A stretch of DNA of 64,000 bases from Stentor roeselii (lineage: Eukaryota > Ciliophora > Heterotrichea > Heterotrichida > Stentoridae): contig RSEH01000017.1 in NCBI GenBank assembly GCA_006503475.1, forward strand, positions 62,001-126,000, in the 5' to 3' direction. This document shows, one piece after another, positions 27,706 through 35,930 of this stretch (positions are counted from its first letter, which is position 1; every line of letters starts with the position of its first letter). The translations under genes were made by a program, and so were the position numbers. The notes beneath the pieces were generated by a model. It had not been told where the DNA came from. It saw nothing but the letters and a program-made list of their open reading frames with translations, and ran no database searches.

Positions 27706-28932
27706 CTAACTTATTTCAAGTTCCATTGCATTTTCCAGCAGTTCTTTCGGCACCTTCTGGAACCTGACAGCTTCAGGGTTAAACTCAGGTATTTCAATAA
27801 ACTGCAAAAACAGATTTGCAAGTCTTTTCCTAAGTCCTTCAAGACTAGTTTCACTTCTCCCTCTATTAAGCATATCAGCTTCCCTATCAATCAAGTCAAC
27901 AATTTCCCTAGTCAAATTACAGTCAAATTCCTTGACAGTCCACTTAGTATGCAGCAGAACATCAAGTCTTTCATCAATACTAAGATGTTTCATCTTCAAT
28001 CCATTATAAAGGTCCATGAGTTCCTTAGCCCTGGTAGTAAAAGGAGTGTGAACTTCCGTCTTTCTGCCATCAGAAATATTCCATTTCTTAGGATTACTCA
28101 TAGATTTCAAGAACTTCTCAATTTTCTGGTCCTTATTGATATGAAAAGCTTTAATTTTTAACCGGTCAATAGTCTGAAGCAATTTCGTTTCCTTATGCAA
28201 GAGCTGTTCAAGAGCCTTATGCTTGTCCTCATCATTCAAAATATTACTGGTCTTAATCCTTTCAGTTTCCTTCAACCTCCACATTTCCAGTTCCTTAAAC
28301 AAAATTTCAAAATCTTCCTGTGACCTTGGTTCCATTCTTCTTTCAATTTCCGCTTTATGTTTTTTTTCCTCTTCTTTTCTCAATTCTTCCTGCCTTTTAA
28401 GTATTTTCTGATCATTTTCATCTCTAATAGCTTTCAATTCTTTCCGTCTCTTGACTGCGAACCACCTTCTGGTGCATCTTTGAATATAAAGAGCGGCTTC
28501 TTCTCTCTGCATGAGCCACTCTTCACTAGTGAAGTAAGGCTGAGGGAGTACTTCGCGGTCCTTGCGGGGGTCAAGCCAGACGACTCCAATTTTGTCCATT
28601 TGAGTTCCGAGTTCTCTTTTCATGATAGTGCTGCGGGTGCGGAACTGATAGCTTTGGACCTCTCTGTGAAACTTTTCCTTGTACTGCCGGTGGAACTGGT
28701 CAGTGTTGGTCGCTGCGTGGAGGTAGTCACGGTCGTTCGACCTGTGCTTGAATCCGCCGATGTAAGGCTTCGATCCTTTAGGCTTCACTACTGAGACTGT
28801 AACTGTCTTGGTACTACCGTCTGAAGTCGTCACCTCAACTTCCAAGACGTCAGGAATCGGCTTTTGTTCTACTTGAATCGTTTCGAAATACTCTTTGTGC
28901 TCTTTCTGGTCTTCCAAAACTGCTCGACTCAT
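27706..28932 (-). CDS. IQUB: IQUB-like radial-spoke protein
   Basis: I start at the ATG of MSRAVLEDQKEHK (28932); the frame extends upstream only from TTG. The 408-residue protein matches IQUB after its ubiquitin-like domain: GGFKHRSNDRDYLHAATNT, then MDKIGVVWLDPRKDREV, then PYFTSEEWLMQREEAALYIQRCTRRWFAVKRR, which contains an IQ-like calmodulin-binding motif, followed by a long charged helix and a folded C-terminus. Animal IQUB is nearly twice as long and carries an N-terminal ubiquitin-like domain that is absent here. IQUB is an adaptor for radial spoke 1 in motile cilia. Its start codon lies 4 bp from that of the divergent OB-fold gene. Confidence 0.82.
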   Translation of the reverse strand: MSRAVLEDQKEHKEYFETIQVEQKPIPDVLEVEVTTSDGSTKTVTVSVVKPKGSKPYIGGFKHRSNDRDYLHAATNTDQFHRQYKEKFHREVQSYQFRTRSTIMKRELGTQMDKIGVVWLDPRKDREVLPQPYFTSEEWLMQREEAALYIQRCTRRWFAVKRRKELKAIRDENDQKILKRQEELRKEEEKKHKAEIERRMEPRSQEDFEILFKELEMWRLKETERIKTSNILNDEDKHKALEQLLHKETKLLQTIDRLKIKAFHINKDQKIEKFLKSMSNPKKWNISDGRKTEVHTPFTTRAKELMDLYNGLKMKHLSIDERLDVLLHTKWTVKEFDCNLTREIVDLIDREADMLNRGRSETSLEGLRKRLANLFLQFIEIPEFNPEAVRFQKVPKELLENAMELEIS

Positions 28933-28939
28933 AATTATG
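28930..28939. promoter_or_regulatory. Divergent start codons in a 10-bp palindrome
   Basis: CATAATTATG is its own reverse complement and holds both start codons, with AATT between them. The IQUB-like gene reads left and the OB-fold gene reads right. There is no room for a separate promoter or usual leaders. Confidence 0.6.
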
Positions 28940-30403
28940 GAAGTTAAGCTCACTGATGAAGAAAATCGACACATTAAAGAAGTTGGTATGTTGAAAGATC
29001 TTGCTGATAAAAAAGAGTTTTTGCATAAACTCACGGTTTATAAGGATAGGACTTATGTTGTTGTTGGGAATGTGAAGAGAAAGTATTGGATTAAACATGA
29101 ATTTCAAGCGATTTGTGCTGAAATTAGAGTTTTAAATGAACCTGAATTTGATTTAGTTGTTTTTTTCAAGTTTTTCAAGAATTATGAAAAAATTGATGGA
29201 CTGGTTAGAGTCACTCGACTCATGATTCACTTTGATAGTCAAGGAAAGTTTCAAATGAAAGACAGAAAAGACTCGCAAGTGATTAACTTGATTCCAGATA
29301 TCGTTGACTATTCGAAAGGTCCAAGAAAAAGCAAAGTGCTGATGTCTACTCCGAAAAGCAGAAGAGTCAGCATTTACTGTTTAGAAAGCACAAATGTCGC
29401 TTACCCTTTGTGGAAAGTTTTGATAGTGAATCTTTCGAAGTTCGCGATAAGATTCAAAGATGACGTGAAATTCGATTTCAAAACACTTGTCAAGATTTCA
29501 GATTCAGTGCGATTTTCAGGAATTGTCTTATCAGGTGAAATCAAAAATGCAGCTTTCACAGGCTGTTTTCGATTTGTTATCAGAGATATGCTGACGAATG
29601 ATTCAGTAAACTTATACGTGAATTTTCCTAATAAAGACCAGAAGTGTCTGGATTATTTGAGAACCGTTCAAGAGCTGGATGTGGTCCATGTCCAAGCGTC
29701 TCGAATGATTTCTCAGTCGCTTTCAATTTACTGCAAACTCTCTTTAAACCAAACCTTTTCTAACTTTTCACTTGAAAGAAAACATTTGAACTGCAAGTCG
29801 CTTCTTTGCCCATGTGCTTTAAAAACAACTCAAAGTTTTACACCGAACTTTGCACCTTTTACAATGTTTTTTGAAATTGATCCTTGCACCCTGTTTAGGG
29901 CTATGATTAAAGTTCAGGTCAGGGTGGCTTGTGTTAATTTACTTTATTTTACACCTAAATGTGGGAATTGTGGAGTTTCTTTAGTCAAGGTTATTAAGAA
30001 ATGCTGTCAGAACTCTAGGGTGTTAAGTGATATTGCAATGATTTTCATGGCTGATGACTCTTCACAGGTCGCTGAGTGTCAGGTTGTTGGAATTGATAAT
30101 ATTTGTTCTTTGCTTGAATTGAAACAGGATTGTGTTGATGAATTGAATTTGTTGGCGAGGGATAGTAATGCAGGTCTTATGATAGGGAACTCTTTTCCTC
30201 CTCTTTTTAAAAAACATCTGAAAAATCTTGGACCTATTTTAAAATTTTGCTGTGCCAGGCCCCAAGGAAAGACAAAAGCTCGTAGATCTTCACTAATGTA
30301 TAAGGAGTGCCTAAATGGAAATATGAAAGAAGAGTATATAAAACTGAATAGCGAAAGAGATGGTGTTTGTATTCATTTGAAAATATATAAGGTTTATGAT
30401 TAA
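28937..30403 (+). CDS. OB-fold/zinc-ribbon protein, POT1/TEBP-alpha candidate
   Basis: A 488-residue protein from the ATG at 28937. The first third has a strand-rich block ending LVVFFKFFKNYEKIDGLVRVTRLMIH, which resembles the telomere-binding OB-fold of POT1/TEBP-alpha at the GDIIRLHR site. A second OB-like block follows (FRFVIRDMLTNDSVNLYVNF). The C-terminal third contains a likely zinc ribbon, KCGNCG with later KKCC, then DIAMIFMADDSSQVAECQVVG, like the zinc-bearing OB-folds of POT1, CTC1 or RPA70. Three OB-folds with a zinc site fit a ssDNA-binding telomere protein. CTC1 or an RPA1 relative is an alternative, and I saw no decisive single motif. Confidence 0.6.
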   Translation: MEVKLTDEENRHIKEVGMLKDLADKKEFLHKLTVYKDRTYVVVGNVKRKYWIKHEFQAICAEIRVLNEPEFDLVVFFKFFKNYEKIDGLVRVTRLMIHFDSQGKFQMKDRKDSQVINLIPDIVDYSKGPRKSKVLMSTPKSRRVSIYCLESTNVAYPLWKVLIVNLSKFAIRFKDDVKFDFKTLVKISDSVRFSGIVLSGEIKNAAFTGCFRFVIRDMLTNDSVNLYVNFPNKDQKCLDYLRTVQELDVVHVQASRMISQSLSIYCKLSLNQTFSNFSLERKHLNCKSLLCPCALKTTQSFTPNFAPFTMFFEIDPCTLFRAMIKVQVRVACVNLLYFTPKCGNCGVSLVKVIKKCCQNSRVLSDIAMIFMADDSSQVAECQVVGIDNICSLLELKQDCVDELNLLARDSNAGLMIGNSFPPLFKKHLKNLGPILKFCCARPQGKTKARRSSLMYKECLNGNMKEEYIKLNSERDGVCIHLKIYKVYD

Positions 30404-30552
30404 TTCGTTCACAGTAAAATGCAATGATTGATATAATCCTCAACCTTACCGAACAAAAAACCCAAGACAATTAATTTTCTATTTCTTAAAACCTTGCTAT
30501 TTTCCATAAGCAAGCTATTTTTAAATGATTTCCATTAATCCTCTAATAATAA

Positions 30553-31164
30553 ATGTGCAAGCTAAACCTTCTTTGTCCCAAAGAGGATGGAGAGTGTAAT
30601 TGCCACAAAACAGGGTCAAGTTTCATCCAAAACACAAAAAATTCCAACAATTTGTTATGCTCTATCCTGTCCCTCATCAAATCACAGCCAGAAATTATGT
30701 CAGCCTTGTCAACTAAACAAGAAGAGTCCATCGACTTGTTTCAATTCAAAACTTCTGATAAAAACGAGGAATCCCCTGAAATGTCTTCAAAGTACAGGGT
30801 AAATATTCTCAGTGACCTGCCTTCCGTCATTTTTGTTGGACGCGGCTTTCCTTTGATGGCTGAAGTTGTTGATAAAGACTCCAATCGACCTCAAGTCGGA
30901 GAAATTTCATTCAAAGTCGCACTTTTGGATAACCTTGGAAATGAAAAAATCGCTCTTGGACTTGTTAAGACTGAACAAATCGCGTTTTTTAGGAAACTTG
31001 TGCCCAGTCATGAGGGAAAAGATTTGAGTTTAGTCGTTTCTGCTGTTGTTGATGACTTGGAAATCGCGAGCTTTTGCAAGAAAGTTACTGTTAAGTGCCG
31101 TAAGTCGAAAGATCTAACATCGAAAAAAAAGAAAAGCCAAGAGGAGATAATTCTAAATGAATAA
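30553..31164 (+). CDS. Unknown protein with beta-sandwich-like C-terminal half
   Basis: A 203-residue open frame. The first 80 residues hold a short cysteine group (CKLNLLCPKEDGECNCHK) and polar linkers. Residues 80-180 have regularly spaced strands (YRVNILSDLPSVIFVGRGFPLMAEVVD, ISFKVALLDNLGNEKIALG, LSLVVSAVVDD), suggesting an Ig-like or similar sandwich. The C-terminus is lysine-rich. I do not recognise the family. Codon use matches neighbours. It follows the OB-fold gene on the same strand by about 150 bp. Confidence 0.65.
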   Translation: MCKLNLLCPKEDGECNCHKTGSSFIQNTKNSNNLLCSILSLIKSQPEIMSALSTKQEESIDLFQFKTSDKNEESPEMSSKYRVNILSDLPSVIFVGRGFPLMAEVVDKDSNRPQVGEISFKVALLDNLGNEKIALGLVKTEQIAFFRKLVPSHEGKDLSLVVSAVVDDLEIASFCKKVTVKCRKSKDLTSKKKKSQEEIILNE

Positions 31165-31388
31165 TGAAGAAGGTAGAAGTATTGTTTAAAAATGTTGAAT
31201 TTAATAACTCAATTCAAAAATGAAAATAATCTTCTAATAAAATATAAAAATCTCCCAAACACTCACTAAAAACCTTTCTAATTCCCTTCAAGCAACCCCT
31301 AAATTCAAACCCTTTCCAAAATAAACCTAAAATAAACCCCCACTTTCAACCCATTCTAAAAAAAAACCCTAAATCCCAACAAAAAAAT

Positions 31389-31598
31389 ATGGAAGATCCA
31401 AACAGGTCACTTCTCTCCCGCAATGACGACCCAAGTTCAAACACGGTGATGAACATGAAAAAAATCAGCTACATCTGCGGGTGGTGTGGAAAAGAAAACG
31501 AATTCAACGCAAGAGACGAGCTAAGCTGCATCGGATGTGGTTACCGAATATTTTACAAGAAACGTTTACAAGGTGGTGCGAATTACGAGGCCCGTTAA
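31389..31598 (+). CDS. RPB12: RNA polymerase subunit RPB12 (ABC10-alpha)
   Basis: A 69-residue protein, the smallest subunit shared by RNA polymerases I, II and III. Four cysteines bind zinc: C30 and C33 in YICGWCGKENEF, and C47 and C50 in CIGCGYRIFYKKR. The conserved block after the second pair, CGYRIFYKKR, and the final AR match the family closely. The N-terminal 25 residues are a variable extension. The gene's stop is 11 bp from that of the convergent Mad3-like gene. Confidence 0.96.
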   Translation: MEDPNRSLLSRNDDPSSNTVMNMKKISYICGWCGKENEFNARDELSCIGCGYRIFYKKRLQGGANYEAR

Positions 31599-31609
31599 TA
31601 TCTGACCAT

Positions 31610-32320
31610 TTAAATAATACCTAAAGGTAATCTGCCATGAACCATTGCCGGCGCTTGAGGCTCTACTTTCGAGTCACAAGGGCTGTGATAAAGTCTTTCA
31701 ATATCAGGAGTCCTCTTAAAAGCTGAGAGATTTATACGGCTCTGGCTCTTTTGAATCACAGGCGTCGTATGAGGCGACGCCGTGGGTGTTAAATCTTTTC
31801 GAAAAGCGAGTTCTTTCAAATAAGGAATCGATTTAATCTCTTCCATAGAAATCGGTTGTCGATATCTTGTTTTTCCTGTTGTTTTCGCTTTGAACTTCTC
31901 GTAGCATTCATGAAGTTTGCTTTGAGGTTCTGCCTTTGAAAGGAAAGCTCTGAGATAAACTAGTTCAGCTAAGTCATGCCAAGAGTACCCTTCGTAGATA
32001 TCTGCTAAAGCCACATGAAGCAGACTAGAAGATTTTCCGATGTTTCTATCGAGTAGGTAGTTGTAAATCTCTTCAGGTCTTCCTGTTGAGTCAGCGTAAA
32101 TAATCCATAGCTTTATGTAACGACTGTCGTTTTCGTAATAAGGAACATGTAAAAATTTGTGAAGGACTGGGTGGAGCAGGTTGGTTTTTGTGTCGTTTAT
32201 GTATGGAAGGTAAGCTGATAAAGGGTCTGGGTGACCTGCTGAGATGGTCTCCAGGTACTCCAGAAGGTTCGCTGGGGACTTGTGCGAAAATGAGTTTTCT
32301 TTCCAGACTTCTGAATACAT
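31610..32320 (-). CDS. MAD3: Short Mad3/BubR1-type checkpoint protein
   Basis: A 236-residue protein. Residues about 40-160 match the TPR region of the Bub1/BubR1/Mad3 family: DSRYIKLWIIYADSTGRP, IYNYLLDRNIGKSSSLLHVALADIYE and RAFLSKAEPQSKLHECYEKF parallel the human blocks step by step. A KEN box lies at residues 7-9 (VWKENSF), the position used by BubR1 and Mad3 to bind and block the anaphase-promoting complex with Cdc20. There is no kinase domain, no second KEN box and no clear Bub3-binding motif; the C-terminal 75 residues are basic and disordered. It should act in the spindle assembly checkpoint. Its start lies 169 bp from the divergent channel gene. Confidence 0.88.
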   Translation of the reverse strand: MYSEVWKENSFSHKSPANLLEYLETISAGHPDPLSAYLPYINDTKTNLLHPVLHKFLHVPYYENDSRYIKLWIIYADSTGRPEEIYNYLLDRNIGKSSSLLHVALADIYEGYSWHDLAELVYLRAFLSKAEPQSKLHECYEKFKAKTTGKTRYRQPISMEEIKSIPYLKELAFRKDLTPTASPHTTPVIQKSQSRINLSAFKRTPDIERLYHSPCDSKVEPQAPAMVHGRLPLGII

Positions 32321-32489
32321 TTGAATATTTTCGTTAAGTATTTGAAAAAATGGCCTTGCAGGTTACCTGGAAATCATCGATTATTGAAAATCGAAAGTTT
32401 TAAGGTGTTGAAGGTTTTGGCTTTTTTTACTGTGAGGAAATACTTGAGATTTTTATTATCTGGGTTAAATCGGTACTCTCGTCTTATAA

Positions 32490-35400
32490 ATGGAAAGAAA
32501 GGGAAAAAAATCGATAGTTGATAAAATTGATGAAGGAAAAAGTTCGAAGTTAGAAAAGAATTCAAATCTTTCTGGAAATAATTTTAAAGGACATTCCAGA
32601 GAATCCAGTCAAGAATTTCTTAATCAAATGCTTCATGACTTACGTCAAAATCGATTAACTCGAGTCAATTGCCTGATTTCAAACCCGATCAATTCAAAGT
32701 CACTGAAAGAGTCAAAGAAGCCGATAAAGACAGCGATTTTTTCAGGTAACTTTTTGACTGCTCAAGAGTTGAAGCAAAAAGGTTTTTATGTCTCGCCTAG
32801 ACTTTTTCTTGAAGTAATAAAAAAGAAAGACCAGTGCTTGATAGAGAATATCATAAAACATAATCTTTATTCACCTGAAAGTCTTCAGTTGGCTTTCTGG
32901 TCATTGCTTTACAATCGCTTCGTACAGTCAGCTCATGACTTGTTTGACGAGGAAGACTCTTTAAAGATTTACTCAACTAGGACGAGTTTTATTGGAGAAC
33001 AGGAGATAGAAGTGATTATTCATAATAAAGACCTGCTAGAAACCGCTTTTGAACAAGCTTTAATATTCGGTGAAGACGAGACTGCCTGTTGTCTCCTTCG
33101 GACTTCTGTGAATTTGATCAAGATTAACAGAATTAAGCAGGGCTTAGAAACTGGCTGCGTCGATTTGCTTAGAATGGTTTGGAGTGGAGACCTTTCGACT
33201 GAGGTGAAAAAAATATCGAGTAAAAAAAATGAGTCAATTGTTTGGAATCACTTGAAATCAGTTGAATCTTCTGATGACCTTGAACAAATTCATGACTTTT
33301 TATCACCTTTGAGTCTTTTAAACTATTATCTTACTGTTAAAAAGCTGCAGCCTTGTCTTAAAATCATTCAATGGCCGGGTGTTAAAGATGACTATGAAGC
33401 TCTTCAGATAATTCTAGAGAATAGTGATAGTACTGAACTTGCTGTTGAGTTCATTTCGAACACACATGTAAAACTAACAACTGAGGATCTTTTCACTGCT
33501 CTTTCTAAAAAACAGTACAGGGTCTGTATGGCTATTTTAAGGAAAATCAGCAGACATATTCACTTAAATTCAAATGAATTTGTAAAGGAACTCATTAAAA
33601 TGCTAGATACTTCAGAAACTTCACTACTATCAATAGAAATCTTGTCTAGAATGAATTTAAAGAAAATTAATCCATTACTTTACCGACAAATTAACATTAC
33701 CCTCAGCACTTTTATTAAAAAAAAAATTGACTTGATGTACTGTGAAGCTCCTGTATTATTTTGTGTTTTAACTGCAGAGTTTTTAATCAAATTAAGTCAT
33801 TTCACCAAGCAGTATAAAAGTCGATGCATTAGAACTTCTGAATTATTTATCGATCTTGGAGTTTCTTTTGAAGATTCAATATCTGATGAGAAGTCCTTGA
33901 AGTATTACATGACTCACACTGACACTCGAAACCGCAGCGTATTAGAAATAATTGCAAAAAACCGATTTTACGACATGTTAAACCACGACAACATCGGAGT
34001 GTTAGTGACAAAGTTGTGGATAGGTTCAGAAAGTGACTTCGGTATCCACAAAGCTCCAAGTCTAATGGCGAGTCTTTTAGCTCCAGAAGGTTCTGACGAG
34101 TCAAATCAGTTCATGAAAGGAATAGACACTTCAAAGCCTTACTCGTTTCAATTCGAGAAGTGGACCCAAGCCTGCAGTCATCGATACATGGCAAACAGTT
34201 TTTCAGTCCTTGTGCTGATAATCGTTTACCAGTTGTATCTATATGCTTTAGTGGACAGTAAAACGATGTTAAAGTACGAAGGCAACAGCTATGATATGGG
34301 CTTGTACATCTTTATCTTAGTCATGGTTTTCGGAATTTCCTGTGAAAATCTACTGAGGATCATTTTTATGGTTAAAACTCGAGGAAAGGTCAGGTTTGAC
34401 ATGTGGCAGGTGAATGACTGGATCATCAGTCTTCTCATTGTCTTTATTTCAGTGGAAATCCCTGAAAAGTGCTTTAAAAACGGGTGGGTTTCATATGAAC
34501 GAGCGTATCTAGGAAGTGGAATAATTCACAGTGTGATGCTCTGCATGTTATGCATGAAATACGTGAACATGATAATGACCTCTAAGTCATTCGGTCCTTT
34601 TTTAAGCATGATTCTTCTGATCTTCAAAGAGATCTTTACTTTTTTAATGATTTATACAGGAGTGACTTTATGTTTCAGTGGAATCTTCACTTTGCTCTTC
34701 GGCGACACTCCCGGGTATGAAAGTCTTGACGTGTCACTTCGGACGATGTACATGGCAGCGATAGGCCCGTTTGTAATCGATACTTTCACTGAGAACAAAC
34801 TTGCCTTCGGAGCAGTGATGCTTGCCGTTTACCTTCTTTTGTCACATGTCTTGTTATTGAACCTTCTCGTCGGAATCGTGACGAATGTTTTCACAGTCTT
34901 TCAACAGAAGATCGAGAGTGACTACAGAGCGACTTTGATTAACACTTACTACGAAAATCTTTGGAGTGAACGATGCGGGATACTTGTCTTCCTGCCTACT
35001 CCGTTCACTGCCGTCTCAGTCATACTCGCACCGCTGGTCCTTGGCCCGGAAAGTGAAAAGACCAACAAGCGAATTGCGCGAATTCTTTACTTAGTCTACG
35101 GAATTCCTTATTTCATTGTTTTTCTTTTCCTTAGTCTTGTTGCTTTGCCTTTCATTTTCTTAAAAGGCTTCTTGATATATGGAAAAACTGGAAAACAAGT
35201 CCAAGAAGTCCTTCATACAAATATTTTTGAAGTGATTGATGAAGCTCCTCGTGAAATTGTCACAAAATTCAGTTATGGGAAAAGCTTCTCGTGGATGGTC
35301 ATTGGAATACCTTGGCTTTTTTTCGCTGTTGTTAGAGATTCGGTGCAGTTTTGGAAAATTGCGTATTTCGAGACTCCAGTAACTGCTGATCTTGGAATTA

Positions 35401-35909
35401 CAACAGTTGTTGACCAGAACTTTTTGAGAAATTTTCAAAAAACTTTGAAATTTATTCAAAGTGAGAAGGTATCTTGTGAAGAGTTTTACAGGATTTTTCA
35501 GCAGTTTGATGAAGTCACGGATCCTGATATTAATCATGAAAGAGAAGAGGAAATCATGAAAATCTTGAAACAGTTTTCATCTCCTGTCTTTGATTACAAC
35601 ATTGAAGTCTTGAAAATTCGGAAAATTTTTCCTAAGAAAGTTGTAGGTTTATATGAAATGAAAGATTTGGAGAATTTTTCTCAATTTAATCTTCCCTGGA
35701 TTTGTAAAGGTTTAACTTCCTTTCAAAAGAAAAACGGGACTATTGTTAAGTTAAAAAAGATGAAAATGAAGAATCAAAATTATCATTTAAAATTCGACCA
35801 GGAGATAGAAAAAGTTGAAAATGCTGTTAAAGTTCACAGGAAGAAGATCAGGGAAGCACTTAGAGACTGCAGGGTTATTTTCAGAAGATTTAATAAAGAA
35901 ATCACTTGA
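32490..35909 (+). CDS. TRP-like ion channel with helical N-terminal repeats
   Basis: A single frame of 1,139 residues. The N-terminal 500 residues are helical, with degenerate ankyrin-like units. Membrane segments start near residue 567. The fifth segment, pore and sixth segment (about 700-810) read FGPFLSMILLIFKEIFTFLMIY, a pore loop around LRTMYMAAIGPF, and LLLSHVLLLNLLVGIVTNVF, which resembles the LLNLLIAM end of TRP channel helix 6. The fourth segment lacks a regular Arg ladder, so voltage gating is unlikely. An extra hydrophobic pair lies after helix 6 (about 865-900), which is unusual. The C-terminus is lysine-rich. A role in mechano- or chemosensation is inference. Confidence 0.83.
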   Translation: MERKGKKSIVDKIDEGKSSKLEKNSNLSGNNFKGHSRESSQEFLNQMLHDLRQNRLTRVNCLISNPINSKSLKESKKPIKTAIFSGNFLTAQELKQKGFYVSPRLFLEVIKKKDQCLIENIIKHNLYSPESLQLAFWSLLYNRFVQSAHDLFDEEDSLKIYSTRTSFIGEQEIEVIIHNKDLLETAFEQALIFGEDETACCLLRTSVNLIKINRIKQGLETGCVDLLRMVWSGDLSTEVKKISSKKNESIVWNHLKSVESSDDLEQIHDFLSPLSLLNYYLTVKKLQPCLKIIQWPGVKDDYEALQIILENSDSTELAVEFISNTHVKLTTEDLFTALSKKQYRVCMAILRKISRHIHLNSNEFVKELIKMLDTSETSLLSIEILSRMNLKKINPLLYRQINITLSTFIKKKIDLMYCEAPVLFCVLTAEFLIKLSHFTKQYKSRCIRTSELFIDLGVSFEDSISDEKSLKYYMTHTDTRNRSVLEIIAKNRFYDMLNHDNIGVLVTKLWIGSESDFGIHKAPSLMASLLAPEGSDESNQFMKGIDTSKPYSFQFEKWTQACSHRYMANSFSVLVLIIVYQLYLYALVDSKTMLKYEGNSYDMGLYIFILVMVFGISCENLLRIIFMVKTRGKVRFDMWQVNDWIISLLIVFISVEIPEKCFKNGWVSYERAYLGSGIIHSVMLCMLCMKYVNMIMTSKSFGPFLSMILLIFKEIFTFLMIYTGVTLCFSGIFTLLFGDTPGYESLDVSLRTMYMAAIGPFVIDTFTENKLAFGAVMLAVYLLLSHVLLLNLLVGIVTNVFTVFQQKIESDYRATLINTYYENLWSERCGILVFLPTPFTAVSVILAPLVLGPESEKTNKRIARILYLVYGIPYFIVFLFLSLVALPFIFLKGFLIYGKTGKQVQEVLHTNIFEVIDEAPREIVTKFSYGKSFSWMVIGIPWLFFAVVRDSVQFWKIAYFETPVTADLGITTVVDQNFLRNFQKTLKFIQSEKVSCEEFYRIFQQFDEVTDPDINHEREEEIMKILKQFSSPVFDYNIEVLKIRKIFPKKVVGLYEMKDLENFSQFNLPWICKGLTSFQKKNGTIVKLKKMKMKNQNYHLKFDQEIEKVENAVKVHRKKIREALRDCRVIFRRFNKEIT

Positions 35910-35930
35910 AGTCAGTATTATTTATTCTAA

